Part shown: in pieces, positions 15,346-25,004 of the stretch
Layout of the letters: each line of letters opens with the position of its first letter
Position numbering within the stretch: the first letter of the stretch is position 1
Assembly: GCF_000226955.1 (NCBI RefSeq)
Contig: NZ_AGFU01000006.1
Span: 1 to 64,000 of the forward strand
DNA: 64,000 nt
Reading direction: 5' to 3'
Source of the DNA: Sphingomonas elodea ATCC 31461
GTDB taxonomy: Bacteria > Pseudomonadota > Alphaproteobacteria > Sphingomonadales > Sphingomonadaceae
Translations under genes and position numbers: made by a program
The notes under the pieces: model-generated
Database searches by the model: none
What the model was told of the DNA's origin: nothing
Seen by the model: only the letters and a program-made list of their open reading frames with translations

Positions 15346-18300
15346 ATGAGCTTTCGCAACATCTCGGCCTGGGCCATCCGCAACCCGGTCCCGCCGATCG
15401 TCCTCTTCCTGTTCCTGACCATCGCGGGGCTGGTCAGCTTCAGCCGCATGGACGTGAACAACAGCCCGGACATCGATTTCCCGATCGTCTGGATCTCGAT
15501 CAGCCAGCCCGGTGCCGCGCCGAGCGAGCTCGAGACGCAGATCACGCAGAAGGTCGAATCCGCCGTCCGCAGCCTGCAGGGCATCGACGAGATCAACTCC
15601 ACCGTCTCCGAAGGCAACAGCCAGACGGTGGTGCAGCTCGCGATCGGTACGCCGATCGACCGCGCGGTGGAGGATGTGCGCAGCGCGATCCAGCAGATCC
15701 GCGGCAACCTGCCCGACGGCATCCTCGAGCCGCAGGTCGGCCGCGTCGACAGCGCCAGCAGCAACGACATCGCCAGCTTTACTGCCTCGGCCAGTGACAT
15801 GACCGTCGAGCAGCTTTCCTGGTACATCGACAATACCGTCACCAAGGAACTGCTGTCGATTTCCGGCATGGCGGCGGTGCAGCGCAACGGCGGCGTCAGC
15901 CGCGAAGTGAGCGTGGTGCTCGATCCGGTGAAGCTGGCGAGCTATGGCCTCACCGCGAGCCAGGTCAACCAGCAACTGCGCCAGGTGAACCTCAACGCGG
16001 CGGGCGGGCGCGCGCAGATATCCGGCTTCGAACAGTCGCTCCGCGTCGTCGGCAACGCCAAGGACGCCTATACGCTGGGGCAGACCCAGATCGCCACCGG
16101 CACGGGCCGCACCGTCCGCCTCGCCGACATCGCGACGGTGAAGGACGGCTTTGCCGAGCGCCGCAACTTCGCGCGCTATGACGGACACCCGGTGATCTCG
16201 TTCGACATCCAGCGTGCCAAGGGCGCGTCGGACGTCAGCATCTTCGACGAGACGCAGAAGAAGCTGCAGGCGCTCGAGAAGAAGAACCCCAACGTCCATT
16301 TCGAGCTGCTCGACAATTCGAGCAAATATGCCAAGCAGCAGTTCGACACCGCGATGGAAGCGATGATCGAGGGCGCGGTGCTCGCCGTCGTCGTCGTGTT
16401 CCTCTTCCTGCGCGACTGGCGGGCGACGGTGATCTCGGCGCTGGCGATTCCCCTGTCCGCGATTCCCAGCTTCTGGTTCATGGACATGCTGGGCTTCACG
16501 CTCAACCAGATGACGCTGCTGGCGCTCAGCCTGGTGGCGGGCGTGCTGGTCGACGATGCGATCGTGGAGATCGAGAACATCGTCCGCCACATGCGCATGG
16601 GCAAATCGGCCTATCAGGCATCGATCGACGCGGCGGACGAAATCGGCATCGCGGTGCTGGCGACGACCATGTCGATCGTCGCGGTGTTCCTGCCGGTGGG
16701 CCTGATGCCGGGCATTTCGGGCCAGTTCTTCAAGAATTTCGGCCTCACCGTCGTTGCGGCGGTGCTGATGTCGCTGGCCGTGGCGCGCATGCTGACGCCG
16801 ATGATCGCGGCCTATTTCCTGAAGGCCCATGGCCATGCCGAACATGGCGGCGGCCCGGTGATGCGCGTCTATGTCCGCCTGCTCGAATGGACGCTGATGC
16901 ACCGCTGGGTGGCGATCCTCGCCTATGTGCTGTCGCTGGGGGGCACGATCGGCCTGCTCGTCGGCATGCCGCAGACCTTCCAGCCGGCGCAGGATCAGGA
17001 CAGCGTGACCGCGACGATCGAGATGGTGCCCGGCACCACGCTCGAGCAGACCGATCGCGTCGTACAGCAGGTCGCCGGCATTCTCCGGGCGGAGCCGGGG
17101 GTCGAGCATACCTATGCCCGCACCTCGGTGGGCAATGGCCGCGTCACTGCCGATCTGGCGGAGAAGAAGAGCGCCGGGCGCACGGAGACCAGCACCGAGT
17201 TCGAAAAGCGCGTCGCCCCCAAGCTGCTCGCCATTCCGGATGCGCGGGTGAACTTCCGCTCGCAGTTCGGCTGGGGTTCGACCGGCCGTGACCTGACGGT
17301 GACGCTGGGCGGCGAGGATCCGGAGCTGCTGAACAAGACCGCACTCGCGCTGATGAAGCAGATGGAGGGACTCAAGTCCGTCGTCGCGCCGCGCATCTCG
17401 GGCGATCTGCAGCGCCCGGAAATCGTGATCTCGCCGCGTCTGGACCTGGCGGCCGATCTGGGCGTGACCACGGCGGCGCTGTCCAACGCGATCCGCGTGG
17501 CGACGCTGGGCGATATCGAGCAGAACAGCGCCAAGTTCTCGCTGTCCGATCGCCAGATCCCGATCCGCGTCGCGCTGGATCAGGATTCGCGTACCCGCCT
17601 CGATACGCTGCAGAACATGCGCGTGCAGACGCAGACGGGCAGTTCGGTGCCGCTCTCGGCAGTGGCGGACATCCGTTTCGCCGCGGGGCCGACCAAGGTC
17701 GAGCGCCTGAACCTGCAGCGCCGGCTGGTGGTTGGCGCCGACCTCGCGATGAACCCGGCGACGGGCAAGCCCTATATCTCGGGCGACGTGATGAAGGAGA
17801 TCCACAATCTCCCGATCATGAAGCAGCTGCCGGTGGGCGTGGCCGAGATGACCGTGGGCCAGGCCAAGTGGCAGGGCGAGATGATCCAGAACTTCATCAT
17901 CGCGCTGGCCTCGGGCATCTTCCTGGTCTTCGCGGTAATGGTGCTGCTGTATCGCCGCTTCGTCTCGCCGATCGTCAACATGGGGTCGCTGCTCAATGCG
18001 CCGCTGGGCGGACTGATCATGCTGGCGATCCTGGGCATGCCGGTGAGCCTGCCGGTCTATATCGGCATGCTGATGCTGTTCGGCATCGTCGCGAAGAACT
18101 CGATCCTGCTCGTCGACTTCGCGCTGGAGGAGATGGAGAAGGGCGTGCCCAAGGTGGAGGCGATCATCGACGCCGGCCGCAAGCGCGCCCAGCCGATCGT
18201 GATGACCACCATCGCGATGGTGGCGGGCATGGTGCCGACCGCGCTCTCGCTCAACGGCGACTCGTCGTTCCGCGCGCCGATGGGCGTGGTGGTGATCGGC

Positions 18301-18513
18301 GGCCTGATCGTCTCGACGCTGCTCACGCTGGTGATCGTGCCGGCGCTGTTCAGCCTGGCGGTGGGTCTGGAAGGCTGGCTGGGGCCGCGGCTGTCGCGGC
18401 GCCTGCTCACCTATCGTCCTGGCGACGACGGCAGCCGCGTGCTGGGTCCGGTCGCGCCCCATGGCGCGATCGATCACAAGCCGGGCGACGACGAAGCCCA
18501 GCCGGCCGAGTGA
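15346..18513 (+). CDS. RND efflux permease, HAE1/AcrB-like family
   Basis: Proton-driven inner-membrane transporter of 1055 residues. The first helix follows the N-terminal [20 protein letters not shown]. Porter-domain repeats carry [20 protein letters not shown] and a matching motif in the second half. The TM4 proton-relay pair appears as [20 protein letters not shown]. The last helices contain [20 protein letters not shown], a signature of MdtB/MdtC-like members. Length and architecture are typical. It forms an operon with the adaptor; substrates cannot be predicted. Confidence 0.95.
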   Translation: MSFRNISAWAIRNPVPPIVLFLFLTIAGLVSFSRMDVNNSPDIDFPIVWISISQPGAAPSELETQITQKVESAVRSLQGIDEINSTVSEGNSQTVVQLAIGTPIDRAVEDVRSAIQQIRGNLPDGILEPQVGRVDSASSNDIASFTASASDMTVEQLSWYIDNTVTKELLSISGMAAVQRNGGVSREVSVVLDPVKLASYGLTASQVNQQLRQVNLNAAGGRAQISGFEQSLRVVGNAKDAYTLGQTQIATGTGRTVRLADIATVKDGFAERRNFARYDGHPVISFDIQRAKGASDVSIFDETQKKLQALEKKNPNVHFELLDNSSKYAKQQFDTAMEAMIEGAVLAVVVVFLFLRDWRATVISALAIPLSAIPSFWFMDMLGFTLNQMTLLALSLVAGVLVDDAIVEIENIVRHMRMGKSAYQASIDAADEIGIAVLATTMSIVAVFLPVGLMPGISGQFFKNFGLTVVAAVLMSLAVARMLTPMIAAYFLKAHGHAEHGGGPVMRVYVRLLEWTLMHRWVAILAYVLSLGGTIGLLVGMPQTFQPAQDQDSVTATIEMVPGTTLEQTDRVVQQVAGILRAEPGVEHTYARTSVGNGRVTADLAEKKSAGRTETSTEFEKRVAPKLLAIPDARVNFRSQFGWGSTGRDLTVTLGGEDPELLNKTALALMKQMEGLKSVVAPRISGDLQRPEIVISPRLDLAADLGVTTAALSNAIRVATLGDIEQNSAKFSLSDRQIPIRVALDQDSRTRLDTLQNMRVQTQTGSSVPLSAVADIRFAAGPTKVERLNLQRRLVVGADLAMNPATGKPYISGDVMKEIHNLPIMKQLPVGVAEMTVGQAKWQGEMIQNFIIALASGIFLVFAVMVLLYRRFVSPIVNMGSLLNAPLGGLIMLAILGMPVSLPVYIGMLMLFGIVAKNSILLVDFALEEMEKGVPKVEAIIDAGRKRAQPIVMTTIAMVAGMVPTALSLNGDSSFRAPMGVVVIGGLIVSTLLTLVIVPALFSLAVGLEGWLGPRLSRRLLTYRPGDDGSRVLGPVAPHGAIDHKPGDDEAQPAE

Positions 18514-18518
18514 TCCAG

Positions 18519-18555
18519 ACGGCCCTGTCTTCCGGAAGGGGGGCGGGGCCGTTTC
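18519..18555 (+). terminator. Likely terminator after the RND operon
   Basis: Complementary arms ACGGCCC (18519-18525) and GGGCCGT (18546-18552) lie just after the permease stop, with further pairing of TTCC/GGAA inside the loop. They are followed by only a short T tract, so termination efficiency is uncertain. Confidence 0.5.
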
Positions 18556-18665
18556 CTGTTCGCGGCTGCGGGCGCGGCGGACGTCTGCACTAGCTGCTCT
18601 GCCGGCCCGCGCGGCCTGTCCATCAAACCACTGGCGGTGCGCGCGGCACACACTATCTTATTGCC

Positions 18666-19805
18666 GTGCGATCTCCCTCCGTCACCGCCCGCCTCGCCGA
18701 TGGCGTCGCCTCGATCCCGGCGGCGCAGTGGGATGCCTGTGCAGGCGCCGACAACCCTTTCCTCAGCCACGCCTTCCTGTCGATCCTCGAAGCCTCGGGC
18801 TCGGCGACGGCACAGACCGGCTGGCAGCCGCTGCCGATCGTGGTCGACGGGCCGGACGGCACCCCCGCCGCGATCGCGCCGGCCTATGCCAAGAGCCACA
18901 GCCAGGGCGAATATGTGTTCGACCATAGCTGGGCCGATGCCTGGGAGCGCGCCGGCGGGCGCTATTATCCCAAGCTGCAGGTCGCGGTGCCGTTCACGCC
19001 CGTGCCCGGTCCCCGGCTGCTGCTGCGCGATCCCGACCTCGCGCCATCGCTGATCGCCGCGATCGAGGCGGTGGTCGACCAGCACAGGCTCTCCTCCGGC
19101 CATGCCACCTTTGTCGAGGCGGCGCAGGTACCGCTGTTCGAGTCGGCGGGCTGGCTGATCCGCACCGGCACCCAGTTCCACTGGCACAATCACGGCTATG
19201 CCAGCTTCGACGATTTCCTGGGTGCCTTGGCCAGCCGCAAGCGCAAGGCGATCCGCAAGGAGCGGGCGGCGGCCGTGGAGGGTCTCACCATCCGCCACCT
19301 GACCGGCGCCGAGATCACCGAGGCGCATTGGGACGCCTTCTGGGACTTTTACCAGGATACCGGCAGCCGCAAATGGGGCCGCCCCTATCTTACCCGCCCG
19401 TTCTTCTCGATGCTCGGCGAAGCGCTGGGCGACAAGGTGCTGCTGATGCTCGCCGAACGCGACGGGCGGGCGATCGCGGGCGCGCTCAACCTGATCGGCG
19501 GCGATGCGCTGTACGGCCGCTATTGGGGCTGCACGGAGGACGTGCCGTTCCTCCATTTCGAGCTCTGCTATTATCAGGCGATCGATGCCGCGATTCAGCG
19601 TGGCCTCCCCCGCGTCGAGGCCGGTGCACAGGGCGAACATAAGCTAGCCCGCGGCTATGTGCCGGTGACCACCTACTCGGCCCATTATCTGCCCGACCCC
19701 GGCTTTCGGCGCGCGGTCGCCGACTTTCTGGTGCGCGAGCAGCAGGCGGTCGAGCGCGAGCAGGAATATCTGGAAGAGCTGACGCCGTTCAGGAAGGCGG
19801 AGTAG
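18666..19805 (+). CDS. COG3146 (DUF482) GNAT/FemAB-like N-acyltransferase
   Basis: Predicted acyltransferase of 379 residues in the GNAT superfamily, related to FemAB-type peptidyltransferases. Family features include NPFLSHAFLSILEASGSA, YVFDHSWADAWERAGGRYYP, QFHWHNHGYASFDDFL and the C-terminal RVEAGAQGEHKLARGYVP. The start is a GTG at 18666. The acyl donor and acceptor are unknown for the family. It stands alone between the efflux operon and a convergent small membrane protein. Confidence 0.88.
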   Translation: MRSPSVTARLADGVASIPAAQWDACAGADNPFLSHAFLSILEASGSATAQTGWQPLPIVVDGPDGTPAAIAPAYAKSHSQGEYVFDHSWADAWERAGGRYYPKLQVAVPFTPVPGPRLLLRDPDLAPSLIAAIEAVVDQHRLSSGHATFVEAAQVPLFESAGWLIRTGTQFHWHNHGYASFDDFLGALASRKRKAIRKERAAAVEGLTIRHLTGAEITEAHWDAFWDFYQDTGSRKWGRPYLTRPFFSMLGEALGDKVLLMLAERDGRAIAGALNLIGGDALYGRYWGCTEDVPFLHFELCYYQAIDAAIQRGLPRVEAGAQGEHKLARGYVPVTTYSAHYLPDPGFRRAVADFLVREQQAVEREQEYLEELTPFRKAE

Positions 19806-19806
19806 C

Positions 19807-19959
19807 TCAGAGGGTCGTCTGCTTTTTTCGGCTAAGCCAAAGGATGGTCGCGGCACCTGCCGCAATGCCGATCACGCCAGGACGAACTTCAAAACCCAAA
19901 CTCTCGGCGGCAGAGCCCAATGCGATCACCGCAGCCAGAAGAGCAAGATAAAGCCACAT
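19807..19959 (-). CDS. Small two-helix membrane protein (50 residues)
   Basis: Short open frame from an ATG at 19959 with a strong GGGGGG-type ribosome site about 8 nt upstream. It encodes MWLYLALLAAVIALGSA as a first helix, a short loop (SLGFEVRP) and a second helix (GVIGIAAGAATILWL) ending in SRKKQTTL. The positive-charge distribution predicts a cytoplasmic C-terminus. It is convergent with the acyltransferase gene, with one base between stops. No family is recognised; the hydrophobicity pattern and ribosome site make it a credible gene. Confidence 0.55.
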   Translation of the reverse strand: MWLYLALLAAVIALGSAAESLGFEVRPGVIGIAAGAATILWLSRKKQTTL

Positions 19960-20014
19960 AGAGATCAGCCCCCCTGGTTCGAAGACGCGACGCTAGTCGC
20001 GAACGATCGCATCC

Positions 20015-21703
20015 TCAAGAAGGCGGTGCGGTCCCGTTGCCCGGCAATTCCCCCGCCGCCTCTGCCTCGCGGATCAGCACGGCTTCGGGGCGCGGGATCG
20101 GCAGGTCGCCGGGGTTGAGGCCGGGGCCGGGGACATTGTGGTCGACGCGGTACAGCACGCTCGGGCCGTCGCGCCACAGGGGGATCAGCCCCTGCTCGTA
20201 CCGCGGATCGAACGCGGGCGGGCGGATCAGCCAGACATAGTCGAAGGCGTCGCGCGGAAAGAGCGCCAGGCTGCGCGCGATCGGCCGCCACCATTCGCGC
20301 GGGCACTGGACGTTGGTCACCAGCTCCGAGGGATCATGGGCGAAGCGCTTGGCCGCGCGGTAGCGCACCGTCAGCAGCTGGCCGCCCGCCATCGACCATT
20401 GATCGTTGGTATAGGCCAGCCGCCGCTCCAGCGCGAGGCCGGGGACGTGCTGCAGCCGGGTCATCGCCCATTCGTTGTAGCAGGTCTCACCGACGAAGCT
20501 CACCAGCCGGGCACCCACGGGCAGGTGGTCTAGCGCCTTCAGCTCGCGATCATAGGCCTGGTCGTAGAGATAGAAGCTGGCCGTGGTCGCCCCGATGCGG
20601 GCGACGAAGAAGGCGAGGCCGAGCAACGCCACGGTGGTCGCCCCGCGCATCGACAGGCCGGGCTTGGGCCGGATCGCCAGGATCGCGATCGCGATCAGGA
20701 ACGGCACCAGCCGCATGTCGGCATAGGCGGAGCCGAACACCACGCGCGGCAGGAAGATATAGACCAGCAGCAGGAACAGCGCCGACAGGCCCAGGTTGCG
20801 CGAATACTGGATGTTGGGGTCGCGCACCGCCTTCAGGATGAGCAGGAAGATCACGCCGACGCTGGCGAGGTCGAACAGCTGCCAGCGATCGCGGAACACC
20901 TGGGTGACCCACAAGGTCTTGGCGCGCCAGTTGAACCAGTCGAAGGTCTGGCCGGAAACATGCTCGCCGCCGCGCCAGATGATCATCAGCACCGCCGGCA
21001 GCGCGAGCACCAGGCACTGCACGCCCGCGAAGAAGCAGGGCGCGATCCAGCCGTTCCTGAAATCCTTGTACCAGGGCAGGCTGCGGTTGCGGCGCGCGTC
21101 GTGCTGGCGGATCAGCTCGGCCGAGAAGGCGAGCACGCCCAGCACGCCCCAGCCGAAGGTGTGCGCAATCCAGATCAGCACCGAGATCGGCACGAAGACC
21201 ATGGAGCGGAAGCCGAACTTCCCCAGCCGGCCCAGCCGCAGCCACCAGCCGAAGGCCAGCATCGCCAAGCCCATCGAGAAGGCGAAGTTGACGAAGCCGA
21301 AATGGAAGGGGAACGCATAGGCCAGCGGCAGCGCGAACAGCGCGGTCGCGGGGATGCGGCCATGCACTTCCCGCGCGATCATCAGGAAGCCGGCGACGGT
21401 CATCGCCGGGATGGTGAGGACGATCAGCTTCACCGCGAGCTCGAGGCCGAGGCCCATCTTCACCAGCGGGATGATCGCCAGATCGAGGCCCAGATTGCCC
21501 ATCAGCTGCCAGCGGAAATCATACCATTCGCGCAGCCACGGGGTGCCGTCATAGGCGAACTGCACCCGGTAACGGCCCATATGGCCGGGCAAGTCGACGA
21601 GCGGCGGAATATCCGGCCATAGCAGCGGCAACGTCGCCACCAGCGTCGCGAAAAGCACGAACCAGCGTGTCTGCCACCAGTGCAGCCGAACCCCATTATC
21701 CAT
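20015..21703 (-). CDS. Polytopic membrane protein, GT-C-like, unknown function (paralogue B)
   Basis: Unrecognised inner-membrane protein of 562 residues with about ten hydrophobic helices. After TM1 it carries PLLWPDIPPLVDLPGHMGRY, an acidic first external loop of the kind found in GT-C glycosyltransferases. Conserved points shared with its upstream neighbour are REVHGR, FHFGFVN, ADMRLVPF and a C-terminal soluble domain with LVSFVGETC, HVPGLAL, TNDQW and FDYVWLI. The two proteins are clear tandem paralogues. It is the last gene of a three-gene minus-strand run, 9 bp after paralogue A. A role in glycan or lipid-linked sugar transfer is inference. Confidence 0.75.
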   Translation of the reverse strand: MDNGVRLHWWQTRWFVLFATLVATLPLLWPDIPPLVDLPGHMGRYRVQFAYDGTPWLREWYDFRWQLMGNLGLDLAIIPLVKMGLGLELAVKLIVLTIPAMTVAGFLMIAREVHGRIPATALFALPLAYAFPFHFGFVNFAFSMGLAMLAFGWWLRLGRLGKFGFRSMVFVPISVLIWIAHTFGWGVLGVLAFSAELIRQHDARRNRSLPWYKDFRNGWIAPCFFAGVQCLVLALPAVLMIIWRGGEHVSGQTFDWFNWRAKTLWVTQVFRDRWQLFDLASVGVIFLLILKAVRDPNIQYSRNLGLSALFLLLVYIFLPRVVFGSAYADMRLVPFLIAIAILAIRPKPGLSMRGATTVALLGLAFFVARIGATTASFYLYDQAYDRELKALDHLPVGARLVSFVGETCYNEWAMTRLQHVPGLALERRLAYTNDQWSMAGGQLLTVRYRAAKRFAHDPSELVTNVQCPREWWRPIARSLALFPRDAFDYVWLIRPPAFDPRYEQGLIPLWRDGPSVLYRVDHNVPGPGLNPGDLPIPRPEAVLIREAEAAGELPGNGTAPPS

Positions 21704-21712
21704 CGCGCCGCT

Positions 21713-23230
21713 TTAATGCGGCGAAGGCCCGGGCGACAAGCGCTTATGGTCGATCCGATAGAGCGCGTCTCCCCCGCTGGCCCAGATGCGGGTCATGCCG
21801 GCGAAGCGACGAGCGTTGATCGCAGGCGAATGGATCAGCCAGACATAATCGAAGGCGGCGCGGGGGAGGGTCTCCAGCGACTCCTCGAGCGTCAGAAATC
21901 CCGGCTCCAGCGCGCAAGGCTCGGCCAGCACCATCTGCGAGGGGTCGCTGTCGAACCCTGCCATCGCGGCAGGCGCATGGACGGCAAGCGGCGAACCGTC
22001 TGCCAGCCGCCACTGGTCATTGGAGAAGGCACGGCGTTCGGCCAGCGCCAGGCCGGGCAGGTGGTTGAGCCGCTGGTGCTTCCAAGGCTGGCCGCAGCGC
22101 TCGCCGACGAAACTTACCAGCCGCGCGCCTCGGGGGATATGGTCGAGCGCTGCGAGCCGCTGTCGCCAATCGGCATCGTAGAGCGCTAGGCTGGCGGTGG
22201 TGCCCGCGATCCGGACGAGGAAGAAGGCGAGCGCGATCCCCGCAATCGTGGCGCGGCGGCGCTCGGTCATGCCGGGCTTCGCTTCCAGCGCGAGCAACCC
22301 GAGCAGGAACAGGTAGGGCACCAGCCGCATATCGGCATAGGCCGAGTTGAACAGCATGAAGGGCAGCAGCACGAAGGCGGCGAGCACCAGCAGGAAGCCG
22401 CGGTGCAGGCGTGGCGCGAGCCCGGTGTCGGGATCGCGCCAGCCCTGGTAGAGGAGGCTCACCAGCACCGCGACCGAGACGAGGTCGAGCAGCTGCCAGC
22501 GATCGCGCACCACGGAGACCAGCCAGCCGATCTTGGTGCTCCACACGAAGAACGGGCCGGTCAACCCCGCGCCGGTCCCGTCGCGCCAGAGCAGGATGAG
22601 CAGCGCGGGCGGCACGAGCGGCAGCAGCCGCAGCGGCAGGCGCTTCCAGTCGCGCAGTTCCGCGCCGAGCACGAACAGCCCGAGCATCCCCCAGCCGACG
22701 ATATGCGCCAGCCAGATCGCCAGCGCGATCGGCACGAAGAGCAGTGCACGCAGCCGGTAGCGCTCCAGCCGGCCGAGCCACAGCCATAGCGCGAAGGCAT
22801 TGAGCGCCAGCGCCATCGCCAGCACATAGTTCACGAAGCCGAAGTGGAAGGCGTAGTTATAGGCGAGCGACAGCGCGGCGATCGTCCAGGGGGTGACGCG
22901 GCCATGCACCTCGCGGGCGATCCACAAGGTTCCGGCGACCGTCAGCATCACGGTAGCGATCACCACCGCCTTCACCGCCGGCAGCAGCCCTGTCCACGGT
23001 GCCAGCACCCGCACCGCCAGATCGACGCCGAGATTGCCGACCAGCATCCAGCGGAAGCGATACCAGGCGGCCAGCGGCGCGGCATCGCCGTCCAGCATCA
23101 CCCGGAAGCGGCCGAGATGGCCGGGCAGGTCGGTCAGCGGTGGCACGGCGGGCCACAGCAGCGGCACGGCGCTCAGCAGCACCGCCGCCAGCGCGAACGC
23201 CCGCGTCTCCCACCAGCGCTTGGGGATCAA
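21713..23230 (-). CDS. Polytopic membrane protein, GT-C-like, unknown function (paralogue A)
   Basis: Membrane protein of 505 residues, paralogous to the next gene downstream along its full length: PLLWPAVPPLTDLPGHLGRF after TM1, REVHGR, FHFGFVNY, ADMRLVPY, LVSFVGERC, HLPGLAL, SNDQW and FDYVWLIHSP. It starts at a TTG (23230-23228) overlapping the TGA of the STT3-like gene, so translation is probably coupled to it. The first-loop aspartate (DLPGH) is the best candidate for a catalytic residue if this is a GT-C enzyme. No characterised family is recognised. Confidence 0.75.
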   Translation of the reverse strand: MIPKRWWETRAFALAAVLLSAVPLLWPAVPPLTDLPGHLGRFRVMLDGDAAPLAAWYRFRWMLVGNLGVDLAVRVLAPWTGLLPAVKAVVIATVMLTVAGTLWIAREVHGRVTPWTIAALSLAYNYAFHFGFVNYVLAMALALNAFALWLWLGRLERYRLRALLFVPIALAIWLAHIVGWGMLGLFVLGAELRDWKRLPLRLLPLVPPALLILLWRDGTGAGLTGPFFVWSTKIGWLVSVVRDRWQLLDLVSVAVLVSLLYQGWRDPDTGLAPRLHRGFLLVLAAFVLLPFMLFNSAYADMRLVPYLFLLGLLALEAKPGMTERRRATIAGIALAFFLVRIAGTTASLALYDADWRQRLAALDHIPRGARLVSFVGERCGQPWKHQRLNHLPGLALAERRAFSNDQWRLADGSPLAVHAPAAMAGFDSDPSQMVLAEPCALEPGFLTLEESLETLPRAAFDYVWLIHSPAINARRFAGMTRIWASGGDALYRIDHKRLSPGPSPH

Positions 23231-24951
23231 TGCGTCGTCCCGTGCCCGACCAGCCGGTAGATCATCGGCGCCTCGCCCGGGCGCGACACCTGCGCCAGCC
23301 AGCCCGGCACCTGGCCGGCGCGGAGCGCGCCGGCGAGGCGATGCGTGTCGTTGCCGGCGCTGCCCAGCTCGCCCAGCCCGTCGGGGCAGAGCGCGACATA
23401 GTCTACGCCCCAGCGCCGGGCGGTCGCCTCGGCCTCGGCGGACGGACGCAGGAACAGGTCGAGCATGGCACGATTTCCTTGGGTGTTGCGGTGATAGGGG
23501 CCGGCGAGGAAGCGATGCCGGGTGGCGGGAAGCAGGAAGCCGCTAAGGTCGACGGGCGCGGCGACCAGGCCGGTCGGCAGCGCCGCGACGCGGGCCAGCG
23601 CGGCGGGAGAGGTACAATCGGGGCCGGGTGCGGCAGCGGCCTTGGGGGTGAGGGCATCGCCCAGAAACGCATAGACCATGCCCGCGGATGCCAGCCACGC
23701 GGCAGCGAGGGGAAGCGCTCCTCGCGCCCGCGCGGCGGCGATCATCGCGGCGAGGGCAGGGGCTGCCAGCAGCGCGGCGGCATAGGCCCCGCGCAGCTGC
23801 GTCAGCGCGACCAGCACCGCGACAGTCTGGAAGCCGGCAAGGATCGCCGCGTCGGTCGTGCGGCGCCGCACCGCGTGCCACAGCCCGGCCGCCAGTCCGA
23901 CCAGTGCGAGGCCGCAATAGGCGGTGCTGTGCCAGGGCGGCGCGGAGAGGACCGATTGCGCCTCCGCAACCTGCGCCAGCCACACGCGCGCGAGCACCGG
24001 GTCGACTGCGCCATAGGGGTGCAGACAGGCGGGCGAAGCGAGCGCCGCGCAGCCGACGGCAAGGCCGCCCGCGGTCATCATCACGTCGAATCGTCGCTTG
24101 CGGCTGGTCGTGGCAAAGCCTGCCACCGCCATCACCGCGGGCGCCAGCGCCACCAGCATCGCCGCACGCCACAGGATCGCGGTGAAGCCGTCACAGGCGG
24201 GATAGGCCCAGCCGCTCGTTGCGAGCAGCGTGCGGCCGGCGGCCAGCGCCAGCAGCAGCGCGGTGGCATAGCCGGTGATCCGCGCCTGCGCGCCGACATC
24301 TCCGCACCACCAGCGCAGCGCGATGGCGAGCCCACCCACCGCCAGCAACGGTGCGGTCTCCAACACGATGACCAGCGACAGCATCGTCGTGAGCCCCGCG
24401 ACCGCGCCGTTCCGCAGCGATCCCTGCCCCAGCGTCGCCCAGAGCAGCGCCAGCACCAGCACCATCTGCAGAGCGTGGTGATCGATCCGGCCGGGAAAGA
24501 AGAGCGTCGTCGCCGGGAAGGCGAGAGCCGCGATCACCGCCGCGACCGTGCCGTCGATCTCCAGCCGGCGCGCGATCGCGGCGACCAGCAGCAATACCAG
24601 CGCGAACCACACAAAAGGCACCACCGCCACCGCGCCGACCAAGGCCATGTGGCTGCCCAGCAGCGGCGTCAGCAGCAGGATCAGCGCAGCGGGCAGCAGG
24701 TCTGCCCCGCGCGACCAGTGCATCTCCACCCCCGGCGGGGGGCCGAGGCGATGCTGGGCGAGATCGGCGAAGGCCTGCCCATCCAGCCAGTCGCGCACCT
24801 GCTGCAGCCGCATGCCGTCATCGGTGTCGGGCAGGCGTAGCGCCGATAGCGGCAGATGGTCGCGCACCATCCAGGCGACCCCCAGCAGCACCGCGAGCGC
24901 CAGCGCGGCGATCGAATCGCGCATGGCTTGGCGAGGATGGCCCGGTCCCAT
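23227..24951 (-). CDS. STT3/PglB-like GT-C membrane protein
   Basis: Polytopic protein of 574 residues (565 from the alternative ATG at 24924, which gives a cleaner N-terminus). Two features resemble oligosaccharyltransferase-type GT-C enzymes: an acidic first external loop (LRLPDTDDGMRLQQVRDWLD, D42-D45) followed by HWSRGADLL, and a second loop with GRIDHH (residues 154-159), like the DHH motif of STT3/PglB/AglB. A C-terminal periplasmic part follows the last helix. Oligosaccharide transfer is a hypothesis only. It heads a run with the two paralogues that follow. Confidence 0.72.
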   Translation of the reverse strand: MGPGHPRQAMRDSIAALALAVLLGVAWMVRDHLPLSALRLPDTDDGMRLQQVRDWLDGQAFADLAQHRLGPPPGVEMHWSRGADLLPAALILLLTPLLGSHMALVGAVAVVPFVWFALVLLLVAAIARRLEIDGTVAAVIAALAFPATTLFFPGRIDHHALQMVLVLALLWATLGQGSLRNGAVAGLTTMLSLVIVLETAPLLAVGGLAIALRWWCGDVGAQARITGYATALLLALAAGRTLLATSGWAYPACDGFTAILWRAAMLVALAPAVMAVAGFATTSRKRRFDVMMTAGGLAVGCAALASPACLHPYGAVDPVLARVWLAQVAEAQSVLSAPPWHSTAYCGLALVGLAAGLWHAVRRRTTDAAILAGFQTVAVLVALTQLRGAYAAALLAAPALAAMIAAARARGALPLAAAWLASAGMVYAFLGDALTPKAAAAPGPDCTSPAALARVAALPTGLVAAPVDLSGFLLPATRHRFLAGPYHRNTQGNRAMLDLFLRPSAEAEATARRWGVDYVALCPDGLGELGSAGNDTHRLAGALRAGQVPGWLAQVSRPGEAPMIYRLVGHGTTH

Positions 24952-25004
24952 GCCACCGGGCTAGGCGCACATGGTTAATGGGCTGTTGAGCCGGGGCTCC
25001 GGCG

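Noticed and set aside
13165-18651. An open reading frame of 1828 codons on the minus strand, antisense to the RND efflux genes.
   Set aside because: Only its last 241 codons (from ATG 13890) encode a real protein (SIMPL domain, with signal peptide and AGGAGG site). The rest is His/Arg/Asp/Gln-rich shadow translation typical of the antisense of a high-GC gene.
23227-24951. Reading the STT3-like protein as an AcrB/RND-type transporter.
   Set aside because: It has no RND porter domains or TM4 aspartates; the first-loop acidic cluster and DHH motif fit a GT-C fold better.
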